From Bradyrhizobium iriomotense (GTDB lineage: Bacteria; Pseudomonadota; Alphaproteobacteria; Rhizobiales; Xanthobacteraceae), in NCBI RefSeq assembly GCF_018130765.1, contig NZ_JAFCJZ010000003.1, positions 434,001 to 498,000 of the forward strand: 64,000 bases of DNA. The letters run 5' to 3'. Under the pieces are notes generated by a model, which did no database searches, was not told the origin of the DNA, and was given only the letters and a program-made list of their open reading frames with translations. The position numbers were made by a program, and so were the translations under genes. How positions within the stretch are numbered: position 1 is the first letter of the stretch; every line of letters begins with the position of its first letter. Below, piece after piece: positions 55,884 through 63,676 of this stretch.

Positions 55884-56520
55884 CGAGGCGGGCCTCCAGG
55901 GAGCGGGACCAGAGCGTGAGCGGCAGGCACAGCGCGAAATAGATCGCGGCGACCAGCGCGTAGGTGAGCAGCGGCTGGAACGTCGCCGCGCTCACCACTT
56001 GGCCGGCGCGGGCAAGCTCGACAAAGCCGAGGATCGAGGCGAGCGAGGTGCCTTTGATGAGCTGCACCAGGAAGCCGACGGTCGGCGGCAGCGACATCCG
56101 CAGCGCCTGCGGCGCAATGATGTGGCGGAATTGCTGCCAGGCGGAGAGGCCGAGGCAGGCGCCGGCCTCCCATTGCGCTTGCTTCACGGCCTCCAGCCCG
56201 CCGCGCCAGATCTCGCCGAGGAAGGCGGCGGTGTAGAGCGTGTAGGCGACGGTCACGGCGATGAGCGCCGGCACCTGGATGCCGAGGAAAACCGGCATGC
56301 CGAAATAGAAGAAGAACAAGAGGCCAAGCAGCGGCACGCTCTGGATCACCTGGATGCAGGCCGCCATCGCCCAGCGCAGACCGGCGAACCGGCTGATGCG
56401 GCCGAGCGCGAGCCCCAGCGCCAATGGCGCGCCGAAGGCGAGCGCGAGCACGACGAGCGCGACGGTCCAGCGCAGGGCCGCAAACAGCGAGACGAAATCG
56501 ATGAGGGAGAAGGATCGCAT
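55870..56520 (-). CDS. Amino-acid ABC transporter permease (HisM/GlnP type)
   Basis: The 216-residue protein has five or so membrane helices and the EAA loop EIWRGGLEAVKQAQWEAGACLGLS that docks on the ATPase, typical of the HisMQ family. A start at 56520 (MRSFSLIDF) is chosen from the family; a longer form to 56571 would run into the partner gene. It is the second permease of a heterodimer with the product of 56531-57190, 10 bp upstream. Confidence 0.92.
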   Translation of the reverse strand: MRSFSLIDFVSLFAALRWTVALVVLALAFGAPLALGLALGRISRFAGLRWAMAACIQVIQSVPLLGLLFFFYFGMPVFLGIQVPALIAVTVAYTLYTAAFLGEIWRGGLEAVKQAQWEAGACLGLSAWQQFRHIIAPQALRMSLPPTVGFLVQLIKGTSLASILGFVELARAGQVVSAATFQPLLTYALVAAIYFALCLPLTLWSRSLEARLDGSR

Positions 56521-56530
56521 CGCTTGTCCC

Positions 56531-57190
56531 TCAGCGCCGCCGCGGCCAGCGGAAGGCCGCCAGACCGACAATTGCGAACAGCGCCTTGAACGACATCGCC
56601 ATCGCGAAATAGACCGCGCAGATCACCGCATAGACCTCGAAGCTGCGATAGGTGCGGCTTTCGATGAAGCCGGCGACATGAAACAGCTCGTCGGCCGCGA
56701 CTTGCGAGGCGAGCGAGGTGCCGAGCAACAAGAGGACGAACTGGCTGGTCACGGCCGGATAGGCGTTGCGCAGCGCCGGCGGCAGGATGATGTGGCGGAA
56801 CACCTGCCAGCCGGACAGTCCGAGGCACTGGCCGGCTTCGACCTGGCTGCGCGGAATGGAATCGAGGCCGGCGCGGATGATCTCGACGGAATAGGCGCCG
56901 AAATAGAGCGACAGCGCCACGGCGGCGGCCTCGAACGCCGGCAGCTTCAGGCCGAAATTCGGCAGCACGAAGAAGACGATGAAGATCTGGATCAGCGACG
57001 GCGTGTTGCGGAACAGCTCGATGTAACCGCGCACCAGCCAGCGCAGCGGCGTGATGCGCCCCTTCAGCGCGACCGCGCCGGCGATGCCGATCAGGAGTCC
57101 GGCCAGCGCCGAGATCACCGTCAGCTCCAGCGTGACGATGGCGCCGTCGATGAGCTGGTTCTGATAGCGCCAGAGCGGCAGGAAATTCAT
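56531..57190 (-). CDS. Amino-acid ABC transporter permease (HisQ/GlnP type)
   Basis: The 219-residue inner-membrane protein has the HisMQ fold, with GYIELFRNTPSLIQIFIVFFV and the EAA loop EIIRAGLDSIPRSQVEAGQCLGLSGWQ. It starts 8 bp after the PLP-lyase gene and precedes the other permease by 10 bp, so it is within the same operon. Sequence difference from its partner indicates an older duplication and a heterodimeric channel. Confidence 0.93.
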   Translation of the reverse strand: MNFLPLWRYQNQLIDGAIVTLELTVISALAGLLIGIAGAVALKGRITPLRWLVRGYIELFRNTPSLIQIFIVFFVLPNFGLKLPAFEAAAVALSLYFGAYSVEIIRAGLDSIPRSQVEAGQCLGLSGWQVFRHIILPPALRNAYPAVTSQFVLLLLGTSLASQVAADELFHVAGFIESRTYRSFEVYAVICAVYFAMAMSFKALFAIVGLAAFRWPRRR

Positions 57191-57198
57191 CGCCGCCC

Positions 57199-58494
57199 TC
57201 AGCCGAACTGGGTGGGAAGGGCGCGCGTGACGACGCCGTCGGCATCGAGGCCGAAGATGACGCGCCAGCGGTCGAGACAGGTGCAGGGATGCGAGATGCC
57301 GAAGGCGATGATGTCGCCGACCGCAAGCGTGCTATCGGGCGCGACGGAGAGGAAGGCGTGCTGGTCGTTGAGGCGCGTCACGGTGAGCGCAGGAGCGAGC
57401 CCTTGCTGCTCGACGCCGTCGCGGAACACGCGCAAGGGAACCGGCAGTCCCTGGTCGAAGGAGGCATCGCGCATGCCGAAGCCGGCGATGGCAAGGCCAT
57501 CCTCGGGCCGCGACAGCACCTCGGCCCAGAGTGTCAGCGCGGGCCGAAAGCCTTCGACGGCAGAGTGGCGCAGACCGTCGACGAGCAGGCCGCCGCGCCG
57601 GTCCAGTTCCGCGAATGCGCGCGCATAGATGCCGTGATCGGCGAAGAACAGCGCGCCCGAGCGCAGGATCACGCTCGCGTTGCCGTCAGCCTGCGCCACC
57701 GGCGCCAGCGCATGCGCGACGATATCGAAATAGGCGGAGCCACCCGCGCTCATGATCAATGGCCGCTGCGGAGCGGCGGCGCGCACCAGCGCAAAGGTCT
57801 CGATGGTGCGCTCCAGCAGCGCTGTGATCGCGCGCATTGTCGCCTCGGCATCGGACGTTGCGGCCGCACCTTCGTAGGTGGCGACGCCGCCAAGCACGAG
57901 GCGATCGGCGGCGAGCACGGCTGCGATCGTTGCCTCGACCGCGGCGCGATCGCGCGCGCCGGCGCGGCCTGCACCTAACTCGACCAGCACGGACAATTCG
58001 GCGCGTCCCGCGATCCGCGCTGCCTCCGCGAGCGCTGCGACCGCGGCCGGTGAATCCGCAAAGGCGTGAAATTCCACATCGGGATAGGCGCTCAGCAGAG
58101 CGCCGAGCCGCCGGCCGGCCGCGAGCCCGCCGATCTCGTTGGCGAGCAGCAGGCGCCGCTCGCCGCTCGCGAGCAGCACGGCGGCCTGCTGGATATTGGC
58201 GACCGTCGTGCCCCACGCGCCGGCTGCGCGCAGCGAGCGCGCCAGCTCCGGCGACATCGGCGTCTTGGCGTGCGGCGCGACGCTGACGCCGGCGCTCTTG
58301 CACCAATTCAGGAAGAGGTCGCGGTTGGCCGCGAAGGCGGCTTCATCGAGGGTGAGGGCGGGCAGGGCGAGATCGCCGCGCGCAGGTGACCAGCGCTGGC
58401 TGCCGATGTCCTCGGTGGCGACGCCATCGACCAGGGGAATGCCCCGAATGGTCGTCGAAAGGCGTTGGCTATCCCACCGGGACAAGAACTGCAT
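57199..58494 (-). CDS. DSD1-family PLP-dependent amino-acid lyase (first gene of the operon)
   Basis: The 431-residue fold III enzyme has the PLP lysine in SVAPHAKTPMSPELA near residue 74, HAFADSPAAVAAL, and a C-terminal zinc site in ISHPCTC. It is longer than the D-threonine aldolase at 24997 and closer to so-called amino-acid deaminases of this family. Dehydration of a D-hydroxy-amino acid, or retro-aldol cleavage, is expected; RidA in the same operon favours a dehydratase. GAGGGAGC precedes ATG at 58494. The upstream region carries a perfect LacI-type operator. Confidence 0.88.
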   Translation of the reverse strand: MQFLSRWDSQRLSTTIRGIPLVDGVATEDIGSQRWSPARGDLALPALTLDEAAFAANRDLFLNWCKSAGVSVAPHAKTPMSPELARSLRAAGAWGTTVANIQQAAVLLASGERRLLLANEIGGLAAGRRLGALLSAYPDVEFHAFADSPAAVAALAEAARIAGRAELSVLVELGAGRAGARDRAAVEATIAAVLAADRLVLGGVATYEGAAATSDAEATMRAITALLERTIETFALVRAAAPQRPLIMSAGGSAYFDIVAHALAPVAQADGNASVILRSGALFFADHGIYARAFAELDRRGGLLVDGLRHSAVEGFRPALTLWAEVLSRPEDGLAIAGFGMRDASFDQGLPVPLRVFRDGVEQQGLAPALTVTRLNDQHAFLSVAPDSTLAVGDIIAFGISHPCTCLDRWRVIFGLDADGVVTRALPTQFG

Positions 58495-58543
58495 TGTCGC
58501 TCCCTCAGCGGCCCCTGACCGCTGGAATGAACGATATGTTCTG

Positions 58544-58559
58544 ATGACAACGTTGTCAT
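58544..58559 (-). promoter_or_regulatory. Probable LacI-family operator of the amino-acid operon
   Basis: ATGACAACGTTGTCAT is a perfect 16-bp palindrome with the central CG typical of LacI/GalR operators. It lies 50 bp upstream of the first gene of the operon, which ends with a LacI regulator gene. The AT-rich DNA just beyond (TATATTTGG on the minus strand) probably holds the promoter. Confidence 0.72.
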
Positions 58560-58636
58560 TAGCCAAATATAGCCAAGTTGGGGACAAATTCGATGCAGGG
58601 CGGTATTTAGATAAGTTTATCTGCCGTTGGATTGAG

Positions 58637-59479
58637 CTAGTGCTCGCCGCCCATCTGGGCGAGGACTTCCTCGATGTCGATATCGGCCTGGCCCGCCGCC
58701 CTGATGTGGCGGACCTCGAATCTGTCCGGCCCGAAGCGGTACTCGACGAGGCCGGTCTCCTTGATCGCGATGCGATCCTGGCGCGCGTCGTTGATCCTGA
58801 AGCCGACCGACGGCGCCCAGACGTGGCGCGTATGACGATAGGTGAAGTCGCGGCGCTGATGCACGTGGCCGCTGGCGATCAGGCGCAGATCGACACGCGC
58901 GAACATCTCGATCAATCGCGCGCGTGCTGGCTGCGGCACGTAGCGGATCGAGGTCTCAGGTAGTTCGGGGTCATCGGGCAGGTTGAGGAACAGCGGCTTG
59001 TGCAGGAACAGCGCGACCGGCCTGCCGTTCACGCGCGCGATCTCGGAGGCGAGCCAGTCGAACTGCTCGGCTTCGAAGGCGAGCCCTGAATTCATCACCA
59101 GCGTGTTGAGGCCGATGAAGCGCCAGCCGGCCGCTTCGAACGACCAATGGTCTTCGCCGATGATCTCGCAAAATTGCCGGCGGTTCGCTTCCGCGATCGG
59201 CGGCTTCGGTGCAGGTCCGATCGCGGTCGGATTGTCGCCGATGTCGTGATTGCCGGGGATGTAGCGGCAGGCGACGGGCAGGGCGTCGTGCAGGCCCTTC
59301 GCGAACAAGACATCGTCGCGGCTGGTCGGCCCGTCGAAGGAAACGTCGCCGGTGTTGACGACGAGGTCGGGCCGCTCGGTGTCGATGTGCTCGCAGACGC
59401 GATGGAAGTTTGCGATCAGGCCGGGAAAGCGCCGGCCGAGATGGGTGTCGGAAATCTGCGTGAGGCGAAATTCGGACAT
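58637..59479 (-). CDS. Calcineurin-like metallophosphoesterase
   Basis: The 280-residue hydrolase shows the metal-binding blocks in order: QISDTHLG (residues 7-14), VNTGDVSFDG, IPGNHDIGD, ALFLHKPLF and ASGHVHQRR. It resembles cyclic-nucleotide (CpdA-like) phosphodiesterases. The C-terminal part ends with an acidic tail. It reads toward the amino-acid operon but lies upstream of its operator, so it is probably a separate unit. The substrate could be cAMP or another phosphodiester. Confidence 0.92.
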   Translation of the reverse strand: MSEFRLTQISDTHLGRRFPGLIANFHRVCEHIDTERPDLVVNTGDVSFDGPTSRDDVLFAKGLHDALPVACRYIPGNHDIGDNPTAIGPAPKPPIAEANRRQFCEIIGEDHWSFEAAGWRFIGLNTLVMNSGLAFEAEQFDWLASEIARVNGRPVALFLHKPLFLNLPDDPELPETSIRYVPQPARARLIEMFARVDLRLIASGHVHQRRDFTYRHTRHVWAPSVGFRINDARQDRIAIKETGLVEYRFGPDRFEVRHIRAAGQADIDIEEVLAQMGGEH

Positions 59480-59585
59480 GGCATCAGCATACGCGTTGTC
59501 ACACGTCGAAACGATGACGCCTGCCCACGCATCGCAATGAAGCAAAGTTTAAAGCGGGCGGTGGTCGTTGCGCGCGAGGGAAGGC

Positions 59586-60449
59586 CTATCCGCCGTCAAA
59601 GCAAATCCGTCCGACGGGTTTGCCATTGCTGCGATCCCTAAGCTGGAACGGACAGCGCAGGCGTTCGAGCGCCTTGCCGGCATCCTCATTGCCGAGCGCG
59701 GCAGCGCGCTTGTAATAGGCGATTGCGGCCTTGGCATCCTTCTCGCCGGCCCGGCCGGCTTCGGCATAGGCACCTAACCGCTCCAATGCGTCGGCATGAT
59801 CGAGCGCGGCGGCCTTTTCGAACAGCGCCTTCGCGGCGACATCGTCTTTCGGACCGCCATCGCCGTCCTGGGTCATCAGTCCCAGCTGAAACATGGCCTC
59901 GTTGGAATTCGCGTCGACGGCCTTGGCGTACCATTTGCGCGCCAACGCCAAATCCGTCTTCCCGCCGACACCGGCGCCGTAGAGCGAGCCGAGGTTGAGC
60001 ATGCCTTCGACGTCGCCGGCATTCGCCGCCTTCTCGATCAGCGTCCGTCCCTCGCCGATGTTCTTCCTGATGCCGTTGCCCTGGATCAGGAGCACGCCGA
60101 GGCCGGCCATCGCGGTGGAGCTGCCCGCATTAGCGGCCTTGCGATAAGCGCTTGCTGCCTCAGCCAGCTGCCGGTCGAACTCGTAGACGCGGCCGAGCTC
60201 CGTCCAGATCCGGCGCGGAGCGTCGGGCACTGCGGCGGCCGCTCTGCAGGCCTTCAGCGCGGCGGGGACATCGGCGATCTCGAGAATTCCCTTCACATCG
60301 GCAGGCCTGTCCGGATCGGTGGGATGCGCGGCGAGCCGGTCGCACGTCGCGATGTCGGCCGGGGCGGCGATGGCCGACATCCACAGTGCGGGACCAAGCA
60401 GGGCGGTGAGGACAAGCGCGGCAATGCGCAACTGCGTTCGGGGCATCAC
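59586..60449 (-). CDS. Periplasmic Sel1-repeat protein
   Basis: The 287-residue protein has a signal peptide (MMPRTQLRIAALVLTALLG, cleavage near residue 29) and a region with at least four Sel1-type TPR repeats: AGLGVLLIQGNG, GMLNLGSLYGAGVGG, AMFQLGLMTQDGDGG and AYYKRAAALGNED. Such repeats mediate protein contacts. The C-terminal CPFQLRDRSNGKPVGRICFDGG brings two cysteines that may pair. The gene begins 1 bp after the stop of the membrane protein upstream, so they form an operon. Function is unknown. Confidence 0.85.
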   Translation of the reverse strand: MMPRTQLRIAALVLTALLGPALWMSAIAAPADIATCDRLAAHPTDPDRPADVKGILEIADVPAALKACRAAAAVPDAPRRIWTELGRVYEFDRQLAEAASAYRKAANAGSSTAMAGLGVLLIQGNGIRKNIGEGRTLIEKAANAGDVEGMLNLGSLYGAGVGGKTDLALARKWYAKAVDANSNEAMFQLGLMTQDGDGGPKDDVAAKALFEKAAALDHADALERLGAYAEAGRAGEKDAKAAIAYYKRAAALGNEDAGKALERLRCPFQLRDRSNGKPVGRICFDGG

Positions 60450-60450
60450 G

Positions 60451-61074
60451 TCACAGCACGCGATAGCGGATCGTGTAGGCGTCCTGCGGGGCGACGCTGC
60501 CAGCCACCGGCGAGGCGATACGGTCGGCGAGGTGCCAGGGGCCGAACTGCTCGGTGCGATGTGGCTCGGCGGGCAGGCGCAGGCGGAATTCGAACGTGCC
60601 CTTGCCGGGCAGTTTCACGACCAGCATGCGGTCCGCGGTGCGATGGTTGAGCGCGACCGCGCCGCGCAGCACTGCGCGTCCGTCGGCAAGGTCGCGCACG
60701 CCATCGACCAGGGCCAGGGTCTGGTTGCGGTCGGTGTGCAGCTCGATCTGGCTGTCGTTCACCGCCGCCAGCGTCTCGCGGGGCATGCGGATTTCGAACT
60801 CGACCGCGGGTTTTGACGGGTTGAGGCCGAGATAGGCGAGCGCGGCGTGGCGCATGTCGTAGGCGGCAAAGGCGAGCAGGGCGATGGCGGCGAGCGCGGC
60901 GAGGCCGTGCCTGACCACGTCCTGCCACGTTCGGTAGCTCAGGCGGAAATACACCGTCATCGCCAGCGCCACCGCGAGCGCCGTGGCGATACCTGCCAGC
61001 GCCGACATCAGGATGCCGAGCTGGCCGTCAGCGGATTCGGCGAAAGAGCCGATCAGGCTGGAGAGGGTGTTCAT
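60451..61074 (-). CDS. Membrane protein with soluble beta domain (unknown family)
   Basis: The 207-residue product has two hydrophobic helices (about residues 20-44 and 58-74) and a C-terminal soluble part with many beta-strands (PAVEFEIRMPRETLA, TFEFRLRLPAEPHR, AYTIRYRVL). No known domain is recognised. It is followed one base later by the Sel1-repeat gene, suggesting a two-protein envelope module. Gene start ATG at 61074 fits the first helix. Confidence 0.75.
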   Translation of the reverse strand: MNTLSSLIGSFAESADGQLGILMSALAGIATALAVALAMTVYFRLSYRTWQDVVRHGLAALAAIALLAFAAYDMRHAALAYLGLNPSKPAVEFEIRMPRETLAAVNDSQIELHTDRNQTLALVDGVRDLADGRAVLRGAVALNHRTADRMLVVKLPGKGTFEFRLRLPAEPHRTEQFGPWHLADRIASPVAGSVAPQDAYTIRYRVL

Positions 61075-61234
61075 GGCGGTCGCTCGCCTTGTGCCCCAAA
61101 AGAGGGCGAAATTGCTTTAACAATCGGTGGTTGGTCGCAAGAGCGGGAACACCGGTTCAACTCGCTGATTGTCAGCGTGAGAAGTCGCGGCTAATGACGG
61201 TCCGCGGCGTGCCGCGCTTTACGGGAAAGTTCCG

Positions 61235-61657
61235 ATGTCCGTCCAAATGGTCCTGCTGCCTGTCTTCGTGCAGGTCGGTCTCACCTTCGCGCTTCTGATC
61301 GGCATGGTGCTCGGGCGCCGGAAGGCGCTGGTCTCGGGCGAGACCAAGATCCGCGACATTGCGCTCGGCGAGCCGAACTGGCCCAAGGACGCCACCCAGA
61401 TCGGCAATTGCTATCGCAATCAGTTCGAGCTGCCGGTGCTGTTCTATGCCCTGATCGCGCTGGCGCTGCCCTTGCGCCATGCCGATCTCTTCATCGTGCT
61501 GATGTCCTGGGTGTTCGTGGTGACGCGTTTTGCCCATGCCGGCGTGTTCGTCTCCTCCAACGATCTCGGCCGCCGCTCCACGATCTGGCTCGCCGGCGTG
61601 CTCGTGCTGCTCGCGATGTGGATCTACTTCGCGCTGAGAATGCTCCTGGTGATCTGA
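61235..61657 (+). CDS. MAPEG family membrane protein
   Basis: The 140-residue protein has four helices and the family pattern: RKALVSGETKIRDIALGEPN, then NQFELPVLFYALIALALPL (the E-x-P motif in the second helix) and FVVTRFAHAGVFVSSND. Eukaryotic relatives are glutathione-dependent membrane enzymes; bacterial ones are mostly uncharacterised. It stands 160 bp from the divergent membrane protein and 34 bp before the RsmB-like gene, so cotranscription with the latter is possible. Confidence 0.9.
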   Translation: MSVQMVLLPVFVQVGLTFALLIGMVLGRRKALVSGETKIRDIALGEPNWPKDATQIGNCYRNQFELPVLFYALIALALPLRHADLFIVLMSWVFVVTRFAHAGVFVSSNDLGRRSTIWLAGVLVLLAMWIYFALRMLLVI

Positions 61658-61691
61658 GCCTTACACGCTTGATCCAATCTGAAAGGTTCAA

Positions 61692-62993
61692 ATGACCCCC
61701 GCTGCCCGGCTGTCCGCAGCCATTGAACTGATCGACACCATCGAGAGAGACCGCGTGCCCGCGGCCAAGGCGCTGAAGGAGTGGGGCACCGCGCACCGCT
61801 TCGCCGGCTCGGGCGACCGCGCCGCCATCGCCGGCCTCGTCTGGGACGTGCTGCGCCGCTACGCCTCGAGCGCGTACCTGATGGACGCCGACACCGCGCG
61901 CGCCAGGCTGATCGGCATGCTCCGCCTCGAGCGCGACATGGACGCGGCGACCATGGCCGCCATGTTCGACGGCAGCCGGTTTGCGCCGACGCCGCTGACC
62001 GAAGGAGAGCAGGCGGCGCTCAGCCAGCGCTCCCTCAAGGACGCGCCCCCTTCCGTCGCCGGCGATTACCCGGAATGGCTCGATCCGCACTTCGCAAAAG
62101 TGTTCGGCGAGGACCGTGCAGCGGAGACCGCCGCGATGGCGAGCCGGGCGCCGCTGGACTTGCGCGTCAACACGCTAAAATCCAATCGCGACAAGGTGCT
62201 GAAGGCGCTTTCTCATCTTCATGCGAAACCGACGCCTTGGTCCGCAACCGGCCTGCGCATCGAGCTTTCGGCCGATGCGCGTAACCCCGGCATCCAGGCG
62301 GAAGAGGATTTCATCAAGGGCGCAATTGAAGTGCAGGATGAGGGTTCGCAGCTTGCGGCCCAGTTCACCGCGGCAAAACCCGGCGAGCAGGTGATCGATC
62401 TCTGCGCCGGCGCCGGCGGCAAGACGCTGGCGCTCGCCGCCCTGATGCAGGGCAAGGGCCGGCTGATCGCGACCGACCGCGACAAGCGCCAGCTTGCCCC
62501 GATCCACGAGCGCCTGTCGCGTGCCGGCGTCCACAATGCCGATATCCGCACGCCCAAGGGCGAGGCCGATCCGCTGGCCGACATCCGCAGCTCGGCCGAC
62601 CTCGTCGTGATCGACGCGCCCTGCACGGGAACCGGAACCTGGCGCCGCAACCCCGACGCCAAGTGGCGCATGCGCCCCGGCGCCCTGGAGATCCGCCTGC
62701 GCGACCAGGCCGAGGTCCTGGAGCGTGCGGTTCCCCTGGTGAAGCCGGGTGGCCGCATCGCCTACATCACCTGCTCGGTGCTGTCGGAGGAGAACGGCGA
62801 GCAGGTGAGGGCGTTCGTCGGCCGCCATCCCGAGTTCGCGGTGGTGCTGCCCGAGCAGACCGCCAGCGTGCTCTGGGACAAGGCCGAGGCGTTTGCCGAC
62901 GCCGCGCTGCAGTCGGCCGAGGGCTGGCTGATGACGCCGCGGCGGACGGGAACCGACGGGTTTTTTGTGTCGGTGCTGAAGAAGACGGGATGA
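61692..62993 (+). CDS. RsmB/NOP-family rRNA (cytosine-C5)-methyltransferase
   Basis: The 433-residue enzyme has an N-terminal helical NusB-like part (about residues 1-150) and a SAM-dependent methylase. Motifs are EVQDEGSQLAAQF, VIDLCAGAGGKTLALAAL, DAPCTGTGTWRRNPD with the release cysteine, and ITCSVLSEENGEQ with the catalytic cysteine. It probably methylates a cytosine in 16S rRNA (C967-type) or in tRNA. Start at 61692 follows GAAAGG. A GTCATTCC-type repeat follows 8 bp after the stop. Confidence 0.9.
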   Translation: MTPAARLSAAIELIDTIERDRVPAAKALKEWGTAHRFAGSGDRAAIAGLVWDVLRRYASSAYLMDADTARARLIGMLRLERDMDAATMAAMFDGSRFAPTPLTEGEQAALSQRSLKDAPPSVAGDYPEWLDPHFAKVFGEDRAAETAAMASRAPLDLRVNTLKSNRDKVLKALSHLHAKPTPWSATGLRIELSADARNPGIQAEEDFIKGAIEVQDEGSQLAAQFTAAKPGEQVIDLCAGAGGKTLALAALMQGKGRLIATDRDKRQLAPIHERLSRAGVHNADIRTPKGEADPLADIRSSADLVVIDAPCTGTGTWRRNPDAKWRMRPGALEIRLRDQAEVLERAVPLVKPGGRIAYITCSVLSEENGEQVRAFVGRHPEFAVVLPEQTASVLWDKAEAFADAALQSAEGWLMTPRRTGTDGFFVSVLKKTG

Positions 62994-63001
62994 TCAACGT
63001 T

Positions 63002-63102
63002 GTCATTCCGGGGCGCGCGTAGCGCGAGCCCGGAATCCATCGTGCGGCGGTCTCCGCGGGCTCATGGATTCCGGGCTCTCGCGTCGCGATCCCCGGAATG
63101 AC
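63002..63102. repeat. Palindromic repeat, GTCATTCCGGGGCG family (copy 5)
   Basis: GTCATTCCGGGGCGCGCG at the left and GATCCCCGGAATGAC at the right, with inner GAGCCCGGAATCCAT / ATGGATTCCGGGCTC, match the other copies. It separates the methyltransferase gene from the cold-shock terminator. Confidence 0.92.
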
Positions 63103-63111
63103 AGGGAAAAA

Positions 63112-63150
63112 GCAAAAGCCCCGCGAACCGATCCCGGTCGCGGGGCTTTC
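63112..63150 (-). terminator. Rho-independent terminator of the cold-shock gene
   Basis: On the minus strand AAAGCCCCGCGACC is followed by a short loop, GGTTCGCGGGGCTTTT and then GCTTTTT. A GC-rich stem with a following U-rich tract, 51 bp after the stop codon, is a textbook intrinsic terminator. Confidence 0.88.
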
Positions 63151-63200
63151 GAGTTCTGGCGTCCTGCCGGTACGTCCGTGGTCAGAACGCTGCGCCGGCG

Positions 63201-63410
63201 TTAGCCGACGCGGAGATTGTCAGCCGACGACTTGCCGCTGCGGCGGTCGGCGACGATGTCGAACGAGACCTTCTGACCCTCGTTGAGGGACGAGAGGCCG
63301 GCGCGCTCGACAGCGCTGATGTGGACGAACACGTCCTTCTGGCCGTCGTCCGGCTGGATGAAACCATAACCCTTTTGGGTGTTGAACCACTTCACGGTGC
63401 CCATAGCCAT
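63201..63410 (-). CDS. Cold-shock domain protein (CspA family)
   Basis: The 69-residue single cold-shock domain begins [20 protein letters not shown], which includes RNP1 (KGYGFIQP), followed by RNP2 (DVFVHISAV). The last part ([20 protein letters not shown]) is normal for the family. It binds single-stranded nucleic acids and acts as RNA chaperone. AAGGAAG stands before the start, which is the first of two close Met codons. The promoter at 63577-63605 gives a leader of about 160 bases, usual for cold-shock mRNAs; whether this paralogue is cold-induced is not known. Confidence 0.95.
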   Translation of the reverse strand: MAMGTVKWFNTQKGYGFIQPDDGQKDVFVHISAVERAGLSSLNEGQKVSFDIVADRRSGKSSADNLRVG

Positions 63411-63576
63411 GGGGAACTTCCTTTAATTAGTTAGAGACAGTACGCACGCGGACCGGTACGCGACGCTGCGCCCATGGCCCTGATGAGTCGATGTTTGGAG
63501 AATTCATCTGAAGCGTGCGCGCCCGTCTTAGACGAGGCGAAGCGGCCCAGTCGTTCGGCCAAGTATCGATGATCAC

Positions 63577-63605
63577 AATATAGCGAGATAATTGGACTTC
63601 TTCAA
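63577..63605 (-). promoter_or_regulatory. Sigma-70-type promoter for the cold-shock gene
   Basis: On the minus strand TTGAAG (63605-63600) and TATATT (63582-63577) are separated by exactly 17 bases. Transcription would start near 63570, leaving a long untranslated leader before the start codon at 63410. I saw no gene in the 63411-63676 stretch. Confidence 0.72.
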
Positions 63606-63676
63606 GGCACCACCCGTGGCCCGGTACGTCGCCCGGATTTTCTATTTTGCGGTGCAAATACACCGCATGTCAGCCC

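Noticed and set aside
62996..63006. AACGTTGTCAT, matching half of the LacI operator at 58544
   Set aside because: Only one half-site is present; the match arises where the GTCATTCC repeat joins CAACGTT, and no relevant promoter lies there.
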